Shown here: positions 1-9,380 of the stretch, piece by piece | Layout of the letters: each line of letters opens with the position of its first letter | Position numbering within the stretch: position 1 is the first letter of the stretch | Assembly: GCA_025352265.1 (NCBI GenBank) | Contig: JANXTS010000094.1 | Location: 1 to 51,078 of the forward strand | DNA from: Variovorax sp. | Lineage (GTDB): Bacteria > Pseudomonadota > Gammaproteobacteria > Burkholderiales > Burkholderiaceae_C | Reading direction: 5' to 3' | DNA: 51,078 nt | Program-made: the position numbers and the translations under genes | Notes under the pieces: generated by a model | The model's database searches: none | Told to the model about the DNA's origin: nothing | The model's input: only the letters and a program-made list of their open reading frames with translations

Positions 1-225
1 GGCCATGACGACAGGCGCACCTGCCGAGTTTCCGCGCTGCGTCAGCGTGATGTCGAGCAGGCGGACGGCCTTCTCTGCATCCGCATAGAAGAGCTCGTAA
101 AAATCGCCCATCCGGTAGAACAAAAGCGTGTCCGGAAAGTCTGATTTGAGGCGCAGATACTGCGCCATCATGGGGGTGTGAGCCGAGTAGTCGACGGGGG
201 TCTGAGCGGAGGGTGGGACTGGCAT
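1..225 (-). CDS. mutS: DNA mismatch repair protein MutS, N-terminal part (runs off left edge)
   Basis: MutS recognises mismatches and small loops in DNA and recruits MutL. Only the first 75 codons are present. The translation contains [12 protein letters not shown] followed by [15 protein letters not shown], the mismatch-contacting N-terminal segment (Phe-X-Glu motif: the F and E of GDFYELF), as in E. coli MutS. I chose the ATG at 225, which gives an 18-residue lead before MMAQYL. The ATG at 171 is the alternative; no clear Shine-Dalgarno is seen for either. It is the last gene of the leftward group at this edge. The 153 bp up to the next gene (226-378) contains nothing I recognise. Confidence 0.93.
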   Translation of the reverse strand, partial: MPVPPSAQTPVDYSAHTPMMAQYLRLKSDFPDTLLFYRMGDFYELFYADAEKAVRLLDITLTQRGNSAGAPVVMA

Positions 226-378
226 GGAGACACGATTGGAGCATGTCTTTTGGTCCGCCCGCCGGGCTCGAACCGCGCCGATACCTTCCGCGTTATTCCC
301 GCCGGTCCTGCTGGAAGAGGGTTGGGTCGAGGGCTTGATGCACAACGATCACCTTCAGTCGGCGGTTGCGAATAGGCC

Positions 379-915
379 TCAGGCTTTTTGCCCGCGGCGA
401 CGCCGCGCGACGCGAACTGCATCGACCCATGTGTCGATGTCAAACCTCTGGCCGGTTTCGGCAATGCGCGCGCCAACGATGTTGCGCAATGGAATCCGAC
501 GCGTATCGCCCGGATGATCGCTAAAGCCGACCACGAGGCGCTTCTGCAGATCGAGATGTTCGACCTGGAGTTCTTCATCGACTTTCCTCGACAGCGCGTC
601 GATATAACGGAGGCGGATGAGTGGTTGCTCATCGACCATTTTTTCAAATACGAATTCGCCTTCGTTGGCCGCCAGTGGCTGAGGTGCACTGGCCGGGCCC
701 AGTTCTCCCATGCCGGTGGAACCGGTAGCGCCGCCTCGCACCGTGGGCAGGCCGCCGGGAACATAACCGGAGCGCACCCGAGCGGCGGCTATCAGGTACT
801 GGGACCGGCGGCGGGCCGCGACGCGATTCCAGACGAAAAAAAACAGCCAGAGGATCAGCAGACTACCGACGGTCATTGCCGCAGCCACTTGCCATTTTTC
901 GAGATCGGATCCCAT
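379..915 (-). CDS. Membrane-anchored protein with WYL-like C-terminal domain
   Basis: This 178-residue protein starts with a short polar segment, then one strong transmembrane helix (about residues 10-29, rich in L/F/W), then Arg-rich and flexible Gly/Pro sequence, so the C-terminus is probably cytoplasmic. Residues about 95-165 have the look of a WYL/SH3-like ligand domain: a strand LIRLRYIDA, a hydrophobic strand VVGFSD, then TRRIPLRNIVGARI and an aromatic end. No helix-turn-helix is present, which is unusual for WYL proteins, where the domain usually sits on a transcription factor or nuclease. It lies just upstream of mutS in the same direction. I assign no function; the WYL comparison is by eye. 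Confidence 0.7.
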   Translation of the reverse strand: MGSDLEKWQVAAAMTVGSLLILWLFFFVWNRVAARRRSQYLIAAARVRSGYVPGGLPTVRGGATGSTGMGELGPASAPQPLAANEGEFVFEKMVDEQPLIRLRYIDALSRKVDEELQVEHLDLQKRLVVGFSDHPGDTRRIPLRNIVGARIAETGQRFDIDTWVDAVRVARRRRGQKA

Positions 916-1243
916 GGGGTCCCTTTCTGCGCTCGCGAAAAGCGTAGCTACTGCGATCGCCGTAATTCCCCTGCTATTCCCCTGCTATTGCCCGACTTTC
1001 GAGGATTAATCATAGTTCTTTGGTATTCAATTTCCAGTCGCCGAACGGCCTATTACAGACAGCTTGCGAACGTGTTCTATCAGCGGTCGCTCCGCCCCAC
1101 GCAGTGTGTCGAGGAGCAAGGTCGACGAGTCCGGGCGCGACCGCCGTGGCGAGGAAATCGTTGCCTGGAGCAGTGTCGAACAGGACGTGAACTCGGATGT
1201 CGAAGGATGGCCCTCGGTAGAGCGGTAGCCTTTGGGGTGCCGG
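916..1243. other. Intergenic region without a recognisable gene
   Basis: These 328 bases separate the MscS-type channel gene from the WYL-like gene, both leftward. Open frames here lack ribosome sites and protein-like composition. The left half is locally AT-richer and contains an 11-bp sequence (ATTCCCCTGCT) twice in tandem at 965-986. The promoter of the WYL-like gene probably lies here, but I cannot place it with confidence. Confidence 0.5.
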
Positions 1244-2395
1244 TCAGCGTGGTGGTAGCGGCTGCATGAGGTTGGCCGGATTGGCCGTTCCCATCGCTGC
1301 GACGGTCGGCGAGGGCGGGGCCGGGCCAGTCGAGCCCGACGAAGCCGAAGGCCCGCCGAGATCCTGCATCCGCAGCTTGGGCAGCGACTCCGGATACTCG
1401 CGCTGCACGAAGTCGATGAGGCCTTCGCGAATGCGGCAACGCAGATCGAAAGCCAGCGGTGCAGTAGCGGCGGTCGCAAGGATGCGCAGCTGCATCGTGC
1501 GTTCGGTGGCGTCGGTCACCTGCAGCACGAACACGCGGCCGTCCCATTCCGGCGCGGCGCGCACGATGCGCTCCATCTCCGTGCGCAGCGGCGCCAGCGG
1601 CATCGTGTAGTCGACGTAGATGAAGGCCGAGCCCAGCAGTTGCGCGCTTTGCCGTGTCCAGTTCTGGAACGGCTTCTCGATGAAGTAGCTGAGCGGCAGG
1701 ATCAAACGGCGCTCGTCCCATAGCTTCATCACGACGAAGGTTCCCGTAATCTCTTCGACCTTGCCCCACTCACCTTCGGCGATGAGGACGTCGTCGATGC
1801 GTATCGGCTGCGCCAAGGCGATCTGCAGGCCGGCGATCAGGTTGCTCAACACCGGCTTGGCAGCAAGACCGGCCACGATGCCGAAGACACCGGCAGAGGC
1901 TAGGAGGCTGGCGCCGACCTGTCGCGCGCCCGGAAATGTCATGAGGATGAGAGCAGCGCCCGCGACCAAAACCATCGTGCTGGCGGTGCGTCCAAGTACC
2001 TTGGCCTGCGTATGGATGCGGCGCGCCTGCAGGTTGTCATCGACGTCTTGCGGATGCTTGGCGAGCAGGCCTTCGGTGAAGCCGTTGATGCACCGCACGG
2101 CCAGCCAGGTGCACGACGCGATGAGCAACAGGCCGTTTAGGTGCCGCACGCTGTTGATGTAGTGGAGGTCGTCGAGCGCGGCCTGCCACACCATTTGTAG
2201 CGCCACGAGCGGCAAAACCCACCGAGCTGCCGTGCGCGCCTTCGAGATCATTGAATGCAGAACGACCGCGTGCCGCGTCAGGCGTAGCAGCAAGATACCG
2301 CCCACGCGGTACACGAGCAAGCCCGACAGCGCCGCAATCAATGCGGCGAGCCACGTCCCGAACCAGGGGTGAGCGAGCAGCGCATTCAACTCCAT
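1244..2395 (-). CDS. Mechanosensitive ion channel protein, MscS family
   Basis: This 383-residue inner-membrane protein has three to four hydrophobic segments in the first 190 residues. The pore helix is Gly/Ala-rich (ASAGVFGIVAGLAAKPVLSN), followed by the MscS beta domain (IRIDDVLIAEGEWGKVEEI) and the vestibule domain. The C-terminal ~45 residues are Pro/Ser-rich and probably disordered. Such channels release solutes on hypo-osmotic shock. Start choice: AAGGAG lies 5 bases before the ATG at 2395; a TTG at 2398 would be too close. The ATG overlaps the stop of the FUSC gene as TGATG, so translation is coupled. The shared operon suggests a linked envelope or osmotic role. Confidence 0.9.
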   Translation of the reverse strand: MELNALLAHPWFGTWLAALIAALSGLLVYRVGGILLLRLTRHAVVLHSMISKARTAARWVLPLVALQMVWQAALDDLHYINSVRHLNGLLLIASCTWLAVRCINGFTEGLLAKHPQDVDDNLQARRIHTQAKVLGRTASTMVLVAGAALILMTFPGARQVGASLLASAGVFGIVAGLAAKPVLSNLIAGLQIALAQPIRIDDVLIAEGEWGKVEEITGTFVVMKLWDERRLILPLSYFIEKPFQNWTRQSAQLLGSAFIYVDYTMPLAPLRTEMERIVRAAPEWDGRVFVLQVTDATERTMQLRILATAATAPLAFDLRCRIREGLIDFVQREYPESLPKLRMQDLGGPSASSGSTGPAPPSPTVAAMGTANPANLMQPLPPR

Positions 2396-4698
2396 CAAGA
2401 CTCCTTCTGCAACTGACCGGTCATGGTTTCGGCCGCCGCGTCGGCCTGCAAGATGCGCGCCGCGTCGTCGTGCAACTGAAGCGCCAGGCCGCTGGCGAGG
2501 TCGAGCCGGCGCAGCAGCCAGGGGCTGATGTCGTTGTCGAACGGGTCAGGCAGCGGGATCGGGCCGACGACGCGTGCGCGCGGTGCCGACGTCGTCTCTG
2601 CGGGTGCCTCGCCAGCCTGTGCGGCTTCCACCGCCATGGCCGCTTTGGCGGACGCGTCGGCCGGGTTGCCGATCGCCGCATGGATCTGCTCGGCTGCGCG
2701 CGCCAACGGCGCCTCGATTTCCGACAGTGTCAGCCGATCGCGCCGCAGCACCAGCATCGACTTGACCGCACTGAGCTGGGCCAGCAGTTGGTAGCTGTGC
2801 GCCTGCAGGCGCTCGAGCGGCTCGATGGGCGGCTGCACGGCGCGCGGTTCGGAGAGCGATCGCTGGGTGGCCTGCACCAACGCGGAGAGGCTGTCGAACG
2901 CCTCCTTGCGCGCCAGTCGCCATTCGAGCTCGGGGCTGGTGTCCACCGCCTGCAATTGCCCGAGGCCCAGAGCGAGTCGGGCATGCCGTGCTTGCGCCAG
3001 AAGCGTGCGTGCCACCAGGGCAGGAATCTGGCTACGCTCCCAGGACGGCAGCACGTAGCAGAAGCCCCAAGCTAAGGCAGCGCCGATGAGCGTATCGGCG
3101 ATGCGTTCGCCCAATGCGAAAGTGGGGCTGGCACCGGCATAGAGCTGGTGCGCCTGCACCAGTCCGAGCACCGTCGCAGCCACTGCGGTGATGAGGTAGC
3201 GCCTGACCGCGAAGCCGTGTGCCACGGCCTGCGCGCACGTCACTGAAAGCAGCAGAACCAGGGCGGTCGGATGCGTCGACAACAGGCCGACAGCGAGTAC
3301 GCATCCCAGCATCGTTCCGGCCACGCGCGCATTGCGCCGCTCCAGCGTTTGCGACAAGCTCCCGCGCAGCACGACGACGATCGTCAGCAAAATCCAGTAA
3401 TCGTGCGATCCCCAAGGCAACAGCACGGCGATGCTGTAGCCGGCGGCAACCGCCAGCGCCGCGCGGATGGCGTGGCGCAGTGGTGGTGCGTCCCAGTTGA
3501 AGAGCGTGAGGAAGGGGCGCCACGACCAGGCCGTCGGGCTCACGAACATCTGCCAGTTGGCACGCACCACGGCAAGGTCGGGCTCGCGCTCGCCGCGTGC
3601 CAGTGCGGTGAGTCGCACCACCTCGTCGTTGAGGTGGCCGATACGGCTCGCCAGTCCGCGTGCCAACACGGCCGTGTTGGGTGCGGCCAAGCCGTCGGTC
3701 CGGCCCTTGTAGGCTGGAATGGCGATCGCCGAAAGGGTGGGCCGGTGGTCTTGTCCCGCTTGGGGTTTGCGGCCGAGCAGCAGTGAATCCGCCAGACGCG
3801 TGACGTCGTTCGCGATCAATTCGAGCACCGCGCGCATCTCGCCGAGCGAACCTGCATGGTCCGAGTGCGTGCGCAATACGTCGAGGTCGAGCTCGCTGGC
3901 CAGCAGGTGATCGCGCATCTCCAGCACCATCACCAGCATGCCGGCGAGCCGTTGCCGGCGTGGCGTGCGCGGCGATTCGAGCACGATGTCGCGCGCTGCC
4001 TGGATCTGGTCGGCGAGTGCTGCCTGCTCCATAAGCAACTGGCCGAGCATCGGCGCGGGTAAATCGCGCACATCGTCGGTCTCGTCCTTGGCGCTGAACT
4101 GGCGAGCCTCGGTGCGCATCAGGTTCGCCAGCGCCAGCAGCACGTCGGCGATGAGCTGCACGCGATAGCGGGCGTTGAGCGCCAGGTTGGCCAGGGTGGC
4201 GTAAATGACATACAACCCGGCGCCCATGCCGAAGTGCAGCGTGCGTTCGAGCGCCTCATGCAAATCGGTCGGCGGCGGCGTCGCCATCGAGAAGATCATC
4301 GCCAGCATGATTGCGATGGCGATCGGAATGCCGCGCTTGCCCCAAGCCATCAGCGTGAAAGACAGAAAGGTGGCGGGGACCAGCACCAGACCAAGTTGCA
4401 GTGGGGCCGTGTGCAGCCACTGAACCACGAAGAACAGCGGCATGCTGACGAGCGGTGCCGGCAGCATCTGGAAGAACTTGCCACGGCGTGGCGCGGCAAG
4501 GTCGGGCGGCGAAGCGACGATCACGCCGACCGATGCCGCAGCGCCGGCGACCGTGCCCAGCCAGAGATGCAGGCCGCCTGAAATCAGCAGCAGCCCGAAG
4601 GCGACCGACAGCCCGTTAGTGACGTAGTGGCTCAGGGCGATACGCAACGCAGCGCGGGTTCGGCGCGCGGCGGCCCCGGCCGAGCTCAGCGTCTGCAT
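2395..4698 (-). CDS. FUSC-family inner membrane transporter-like protein
   Basis: This 767-residue protein has the two-block architecture of FUSC/YccS/aromatic-acid-exporter proteins. A cluster of hydrophobic helices (about residues 20-170) is followed by a long soluble segment, a second helix cluster (about 375-520, including SHDYWILLTIVVVLRGS, a typical FUSC signature region), and a C-terminal cytoplasmic part with an Ala/Glu-rich stretch. The family is implicated in efflux of aromatic acids and other small molecules; the substrate is unknown here. The open frame extends upstream, but that part overlaps suhB. The ATG at 4698 shares TGATG with the suhB stop, the same coupling as at the next junction. 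Confidence 0.88.
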   Translation of the reverse strand: MQTLSSAGAAARRTRAALRIALSHYVTNGLSVAFGLLLISGGLHLWLGTVAGAAASVGVIVASPPDLAAPRRGKFFQMLPAPLVSMPLFFVVQWLHTAPLQLGLVLVPATFLSFTLMAWGKRGIPIAIAIMLAMIFSMATPPPTDLHEALERTLHFGMGAGLYVIYATLANLALNARYRVQLIADVLLALANLMRTEARQFSAKDETDDVRDLPAPMLGQLLMEQAALADQIQAARDIVLESPRTPRRQRLAGMLVMVLEMRDHLLASELDLDVLRTHSDHAGSLGEMRAVLELIANDVTRLADSLLLGRKPQAGQDHRPTLSAIAIPAYKGRTDGLAAPNTAVLARGLASRIGHLNDEVVRLTALARGEREPDLAVVRANWQMFVSPTAWSWRPFLTLFNWDAPPLRHAIRAALAVAAGYSIAVLLPWGSHDYWILLTIVVVLRGSLSQTLERRNARVAGTMLGCVLAVGLLSTHPTALVLLLSVTCAQAVAHGFAVRRYLITAVAATVLGLVQAHQLYAGASPTFALGERIADTLIGAALAWGFCYVLPSWERSQIPALVARTLLAQARHARLALGLGQLQAVDTSPELEWRLARKEAFDSLSALVQATQRSLSEPRAVQPPIEPLERLQAHSYQLLAQLSAVKSMLVLRRDRLTLSEIEAPLARAAEQIHAAIGNPADASAKAAMAVEAAQAGEAPAETTSAPRARVVGPIPLPDPFDNDISPWLLRRLDLASGLALQLHDDAARILQADAAAETMTGQLQKES

Positions 4699-5753
4699 CA
4701 CTTGCCCGTGAAGTCTGCCGGGTCGTTGGAAGGCGCTGCCGCGACGTAGCGCTTGATGCGAGTGAGCTTGCGCGGAGCAGGTGCGACGGCTTCGGGCTCG
4801 ACTGCAACGCCATCGCTGCCGGAACTTTCGAAATCGGCGACGGTGGAGCGCGCGTACAAGTCGACCGCTTCGTCGGCATCCGGGTTGGCCGCAGCGGACA
4901 CGGCACGCACGCGATCGCTGGCGCGCATCTTGTCGTCCACGCCTGCGAACTTCGAATACTTGGAAAGCAGCGGCACGAGCTGGCCGTAGATGCGAGGCGC
5001 AGCGGCCAGGCATTCGCGCTGGTCGAGAAACTCAGGCTCGCCAGTGAGATTACCGACCAGGCCACCTGCTTCGGTCACCAGCAAAGAGCCGGCAGCAACG
5101 TCCCAGGGGCTGAGGCCGGTTTCGAAAAAACCATCGGTGAAACCGGCGGCCACGTAGGCGAGGTCGAGCGCTGCAGCGCCCGGTCGACGCAGGCCTGCCG
5201 TGCGTGGCATCAGGTCGGCCATGATCGCCAGGTACTGCTTGAAGTTGTCGCCGGTGCGAAACGGAAAGCCCGTCGAGATAAGGCATTCGTTCAGGCGCGT
5301 GCGCTTTGAAACGCGCAATCGGCGATCGTTCATGTAGGCGCCCCGACCCTTGGTGGCAGTAAACAGATCGTTACGGCTCGGGTCGTAGATGCACGCCTGC
5401 TCGACCTTGCCGCGCACCGCGAGCGCAATCGACACGCAGTACACGGGGAAGCCATGGATGAAGTTGGTGGTGCCGTCCAGGGGATCGATGATCCAGACGA
5501 ATTCGGAGTCTTTGGCGCCGTATTCGGAGCCTGATTCTTCGGCCAGGATGCCGTGCCCCGGATATGCGGCAAGCAGTGTCTCGATGATCACTTTTTCACT
5601 CGCGTGGTCGACTTCGGTGACGAAGTCGTTGACCTGCTTTTGCGAGATGCGCACTGCCTCGACGTCGAGCGCAGCGCGGTTGATGATCGCGCCGGCGGCG
5701 CGTGCGGCCTTGACGGCCACGTTGAGCATGGGATGCAGGTTGGGGGACGACAT
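4698..5753 (-). CDS. suhB: Inositol-1-monophosphatase family protein SuhB
   Basis: This Mg-dependent inositol monophosphatase-fold protein carries the metal-binding motifs [18 protein letters not shown] and LSPWDVAAG, and SALDLAYV-like sequence ([11 protein letters not shown]). The N-terminus [15 protein letters not shown] matches E. coli SuhB. In E. coli SuhB also binds RNA polymerase/NusG in rRNA antitermination. It is 351 residues against about 267 in E. coli; the extra ~75 residues form an acidic, low-complexity C-terminal tail ending in a basic patch (KLTRIKRY). I chose the ATG at 5753 (MSSPNLHPM). It is first gene of a coupled operon with FUSC and MscS, and divergent from trmJ with 123 bp between. 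Confidence 0.93.
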   Translation of the reverse strand: MSSPNLHPMLNVAVKAARAAGAIINRAALDVEAVRISQKQVNDFVTEVDHASEKVIIETLLAAYPGHGILAEESGSEYGAKDSEFVWIIDPLDGTTNFIHGFPVYCVSIALAVRGKVEQACIYDPSRNDLFTATKGRGAYMNDRRLRVSKRTRLNECLISTGFPFRTGDNFKQYLAIMADLMPRTAGLRRPGAAALDLAYVAAGFTDGFFETGLSPWDVAAGSLLVTEAGGLVGNLTGEPEFLDQRECLAAAPRIYGQLVPLLSKYSKFAGVDDKMRASDRVRAVSAAANPDADEAVDLYARSTVADFESSGSDGVAVEPEAVAPAPRKLTRIKRYVAAAPSNDPADFTGK

Positions 5754-5876
5754 TGGATTGTGAGAAGAACGGCGATGCCGCTCGATACGGCCCCGCAGGA
5801 TGCAGCCCGGCGATGCGGGCAGCGAGAATCGGTGGATTTTACCCGGCCTCCGTCGGGCCGTTGTCTCTGTTCTTAC

Positions 5877-6602
5877 ATGCGCACCCGCTTCATCCTGATC
5901 CAGACCAGCCACGCCGGCAATGTGGGCGCCGCCGCCCGTGCCATGAAGACCATGGGCTTCACCGACCTCGTGCTGGTCGCGCCGCGCTGGCCCAACGTGC
6001 TGCGGCGCGAAGAGACGATTCAGCGCGCCAGCGGTGCACTCGACGTGCTGAACAACGCGCGTATCGTGGAGACGCTTGACGAGGCGCTCGACGGGGTGAC
6101 GCACTTGTGCGCAACCGCCATGGTGCCGCGTGACTTTGGACCGCCCACGCGCACGCCGCGCGAGCATTTGGAGCCGCTGGGCGCATCCGAAGTCGATGGC
6201 TGCATGGCATTTTTATTCGGCTCCGAGCGCTTCGGCATGCGCAACGAAGACGTCTACCGCTGCAACGTTGCTCTCAGCATTCCGACCGACCCGAACTTCG
6301 GCTCCCTTAACCTCGGCGCCGCTATCCAGGTGATCGCCTATGAATGGCGCCTGGCACTGGGCGGCTACGCGGTGAAAGACGCCGTAGCGCCTTCGCCTGC
6401 TGCCGACGCACAAGCCGTTGCCGGCATGCTCGACCATTGGGAGCGTTCGCTTGTCGACATTGGCTTTCTCGACCCAGCTGCACCCAAGAAACTGATGCCG
6501 AGGTTGCAGCAGCTGTTCAATCGGGCGCAGCCGACGCCCGAAGAGATTCACATCCTGCGCGGTATCGCGAAGGCGATGGTTGAGGGTAAGGGCAAGCGTT
6601 AG
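5877..6602 (+). CDS. trmJ: tRNA (Cm32/Um32) methyltransferase TrmJ
   Basis: This SPOUT-class methyltransferase 2'-O-methylates position 32 of several tRNAs using SAM. The translation (241 residues, close to E. coli TrmJ) contains [19 protein letters not shown] (motif 1), [10 protein letters not shown] (motif 2) and [18 protein letters not shown] (motif 3, the knot). The start is the ATG followed by RTRFILIQ; a longer open frame upstream overlaps the suhB promoter region and start and is not used. It converges on mog with 12 bases between the two stop codons. Confidence 0.93.
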   Translation: MRTRFILIQTSHAGNVGAAARAMKTMGFTDLVLVAPRWPNVLRREETIQRASGALDVLNNARIVETLDEALDGVTHLCATAMVPRDFGPPTRTPREHLEPLGASEVDGCMAFLFGSERFGMRNEDVYRCNVALSIPTDPNFGSLNLGAAIQVIAYEWRLALGGYAVKDAVAPSPAADAQAVAGMLDHWERSLVDIGFLDPAAPKKLMPRLQQLFNRAQPTPEEIHILRGIAKAMVEGKGKR

Positions 6603-6614
6603 TTGGCGCCCTGC

Positions 6615-7220
6615 TCAAGCGCGAAAACGAATCGCTGTCTTGGGCCGGAATGCTTGGCACACCGCATCGTTGGTTTCCAGATACGGACCATTGATGAGGT
6701 CGATGCAGTAGGGCACGGCCGCGAAGATGCCAGCAACAGCTTGCGAGCCGTCGGCGTTCTTCAGGCCTTCGAGCGTTTCGGCAATGGCTTTGGGCTGCCC
6801 CGGCAAATTCAGGATCAGGCTTTTGCCACGAATCACAGCAACTTGCCGCGACAAGATGGCTGTCGGCACGAAACAAAGGCTGATCTGCCGCATCTGCTCG
6901 CCGAAGCCGGGCATCTCCTTGTGAGCTACGGCAAGCGTCGCTTCAGGAGTGAGGTCGCGCAGGGCGGGTCCGGTGCCGCCGGTGGTGAGCACCAGCGAGC
7001 AGCCCGCATCGACCAACTCGATGAGTGTCGCGCTGATGCGCTCGGCTTCGTCGGGAATCAATCGCGGCTCGAAGGCGATGGGGTTTTTCAGTGCGCGCGT
7101 CAGCCAATCCTGGAGCGCGGGCAAACCTTTGTCTTCGTACACGCCAGTCGATGCGCGATCACTGACCGAGACGATGCCAATGCGCACCGGCTCGGGTGTT
7201 GACGTAAGTGGCTCGCTCAT
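6615..7220 (-). CDS. mog: Molybdopterin adenylyltransferase Mog
   Basis: Mog adenylylates molybdopterin before molybdate insertion, a step in molybdenum cofactor synthesis. The 201-residue sequence aligns by eye with E. coli Mog throughout: IGIVSVSDRASTGVYEDKG, LTTGGTGPALRDLTPEAT, EMPGFGEQMRQISL and ILNLPGQPKAIAETLEG. The cofactor is needed by the nitrate reductase encoded in this window, but mog is about 24 kb from nasA and not in its operon. It lies 61 bp downstream of darP in the same direction. Confidence 0.95.
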   Translation of the reverse strand: MSEPLTSTPEPVRIGIVSVSDRASTGVYEDKGLPALQDWLTRALKNPIAFEPRLIPDEAERISATLIELVDAGCSLVLTTGGTGPALRDLTPEATLAVAHKEMPGFGEQMRQISLCFVPTAILSRQVAVIRGKSLILNLPGQPKAIAETLEGLKNADGSQAVAGIFAAVPYCIDLINGPYLETNDAVCQAFRPKTAIRFRA

Positions 7221-7281
7221 TCAACAACCTCGGTGTTGCGCACAGCGGCGTGAGCCTGCTCAGTGCGGCGCAGCGCTGTGC

Positions 7282-7938
7282 TCATGCGTCGTCCTCCAGC
7301 TCCTGTGCGGCCGCAGCTGCAGCATGGTCGCCACTGCCGTGCACCGCCAACTGCTGGCGGACCAGCTGGAACACGTCGCGAAAGGCCTTGGCCTGGCGCG
7401 GCGCTTCGCCGGCGGGGCCAGCCTTTATGTCCTTGCGTGCCTGGCGTACCAGCGCCCTCAGCTGCTGCGCATCGGTGCCGGGGTGAGTCTCGATCCATCC
7501 GCCGAGCGCGTCGTCGTCGGCGATCAGACGGTCGCGCCAGCGCTCGGCTTCGTGCAGCGCGGCGGTCTCGGCGGCGGGCGTGCTGCTTTGTTCGGCCAGC
7601 GCGTTGCGCACGGCGTCGAGCGTGGGCTCGTCGAGCTTGCGCATCAACTTGCCGATGAACTGCATCTGCCGGCGCTTGCCTTCGAAGTTGGTAATGCGCT
7701 TGGCTTCCAGCACGGCGTCCGACAGCTTCTCGCCAAGGGGCAATGCTTCGAACAGGCTGGCGCGCAGCGTGAGCAAATCTTCGCCGAGCTTTTGCAGCTC
7801 GGTGCTTTCACGCTTGAGGTCGGTTCGGCTGGCTTCGTCGGTGCCTTTGAGCTCACGTTTGAGCTCCAGATCGAGCTCGCTGCCTTCAGCAACGAACTCG
7901 CCACGGACGTAGTAGCCTTTTTTGGGTTTGCGGGACAT
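7282..7938 (-). CDS. darP: Ribosome biogenesis factor DarP (YjgA, DUF615)
   Basis: DarP/YjgA associates with late 50S ribosomal subunit precursors. The 218-residue sequence has the family's features: a basic N-terminus (MSRKPKKGYYVRGEFV), FEGKRRQMQFIGKLMRKLD, the WRDRLIADDDALGGWI segment and the helical end KAFRDVFQLVRQ. An Ala-rich acidic tail closes it. The gene is divergent from pmbA with 59 bp between starts. That darP and pmbA sit head to head matches a common proteobacterial arrangement. Confidence 0.93.
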   Translation of the reverse strand: MSRKPKKGYYVRGEFVAEGSELDLELKRELKGTDEASRTDLKRESTELQKLGEDLLTLRASLFEALPLGEKLSDAVLEAKRITNFEGKRRQMQFIGKLMRKLDEPTLDAVRNALAEQSSTPAAETAALHEAERWRDRLIADDDALGGWIETHPGTDAQQLRALVRQARKDIKAGPAGEAPRQAKAFRDVFQLVRQQLAVHGSGDHAAAAAAQELEDDA

Positions 7939-7997
7939 GGGTTAAATCTTTGACCGCACCATCGGAAACAGGGGGGCAGAAGTATCATAGCCAACAC

Positions 7998-9380
7998 ATG
8001 AAGACATCCCGCTTGCAACCGGCCTCGCGCCCCGACTCCGGCTTTGCCTACACCCGCCCTTTCTTTGAAAACCTGGTCGACACGGCGTTGGCGCATGCCA
8101 AAAAGCTCGGAGCGACCGATGCCGGTGCAGAGGCCTCCGAAGGCTGCGGCCTGAGCGTCTCGGTGCGCAAGGGCGAGCTTGAAAACGTCGAACGCAATCG
8201 CGATAAGTCACTTGGCATCACGGTGTACGTGGGCCATCGTCGCGGCAACGCGAGCACGTCCGACTTTTCGGAGTCGGCCATCGCGCGGACGGTGCAGGCG
8301 GCTTATGACATCGCCAGCTTCACTGCAGAAGACCCTGTGAGCGGGCTACCGGACGAAGACGACATCGTCAAGGAGCAGCCCGAGCTCGATCTGTTCTTTC
8401 CATGGGCGGTGACGAGCGAAGAGGCCGCCGACCTGGCACTCGAGTGCGAAGAGGCGGCGCTCTCCACCGACAAGCGCATCACGAACAGTGAAGGTGCTGG
8501 CGTTTCGGCCCAGCAAAGCCACTTCTTCAGCGCGCACACGCACGGTTTCCGCGGCGGTTACGCGAGCTCGCGCCACTCAATTTCGGTGGCGCCGATCGCT
8601 GGCAAGGGCAGCGACATGCAGCGCGATGCCTGGTATAGCTCGATGCGCTCGGCCGACGAATTGGCGAGCCCGCAAGCGGTCGGCCGCTACGCAGCAGAAC
8701 GCGCGCTGAGCCGCCTCAAGTCGCGCAAGATCAAGACAACGCAATGCGCGGTGCTGTTCGAGTCGCCGCTGGCTGCTGGCTTGCTTGGCGGATTGGTGCA
8801 GGCCACCAGTGGCGGCGCGCTGTATCGAAAAAGTACGTTTTTGCTCGATTCGCTGGGCAAGCCAGTGTTGCCCAAGCATATGGATCTGGTCGAAGACCCG
8901 CACCTGAAGCGTGGCAAGGGAAGCTCGCCTTTCGACGACGAAGGCGTGACGACCAAAGCGCGCAAAGTGGTCGACGCGGGTCGGCTCGAAGGTTACTTTT
9001 TGTCGACCTATTCGGCTCGCAAACTCGGCATGAAAACTACCGGCAACGCTGGCGGTTCGCATAACTTGACATTGACCTCGCGCTTGACCAAGCCGGGTGA
9101 CGACCTCGACGAAATGCTGCGCAAGCTAGGCACCGGTCTTTTCGTGATCGAACTCATGGGGCAAGGCGTCAATTACGTGACCGGCGACTATTCGCGCGGG
9201 GCCAGCGGCTTCTGGGTCGAGAAGGGGAGAATCGCATTCCCGGTGGAGGAGATCACGATCGCCGGCAACCTCAAGGACATGCTGATGGGCATTCAGGCGG
9301 TCGGGTCTGATACCTACAACTACGGCGCCAAGACCACCGGCTCGATCCTTATCAACAAGATGAAGGTGGCTGGCAGCTAA
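7998..9380 (+). CDS. pmbA: Metalloprotease-complex subunit PmbA (TldE)
   Basis: PmbA/TldE forms the TldD-TldE protease that degrades unfolded peptides, matures microcin B17 and acts on CcdA. The 460-residue protein shows the TldE core: a beta-rich N-domain (SVSVRKGELENVERNRDKSL), the central GGYASSRHSISVAPIAG, AVLFESPLAAGLLGGLVQA, and the C-terminal LFVIELMGQGVNYVTGDYSRGASGFW in which TldE carries the Gly-rich strand. The start at MKTSRLQP is preferred over an upstream ATG in the darP promoter region. Its stop overlaps the convergent short NUDIX-like ORF by 4 bp. Confidence 0.93.
   Translation: MKTSRLQPASRPDSGFAYTRPFFENLVDTALAHAKKLGATDAGAEASEGCGLSVSVRKGELENVERNRDKSLGITVYVGHRRGNASTSDFSESAIARTVQAAYDIASFTAEDPVSGLPDEDDIVKEQPELDLFFPWAVTSEEAADLALECEEAALSTDKRITNSEGAGVSAQQSHFFSAHTHGFRGGYASSRHSISVAPIAGKGSDMQRDAWYSSMRSADELASPQAVGRYAAERALSRLKSRKIKTTQCAVLFESPLAAGLLGGLVQATSGGALYRKSTFLLDSLGKPVLPKHMDLVEDPHLKRGKGSSPFDDEGVTTKARKVVDAGRLEGYFLSTYSARKLGMKTTGNAGGSHNLTLTSRLTKPGDDLDEMLRKLGTGLFVIELMGQGVNYVTGDYSRGASGFWVEKGRIAFPVEEITIAGNLKDMLMGIQAVGSDTYNYGAKTTGSILINKMKVAGS

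Noticed and set aside
965..986. Tandem 11-bp repeat as the start of a CRISPR or mobile element
   Set aside because: Only two copies without spacers; no cas genes, inverted termini or transposase nearby.
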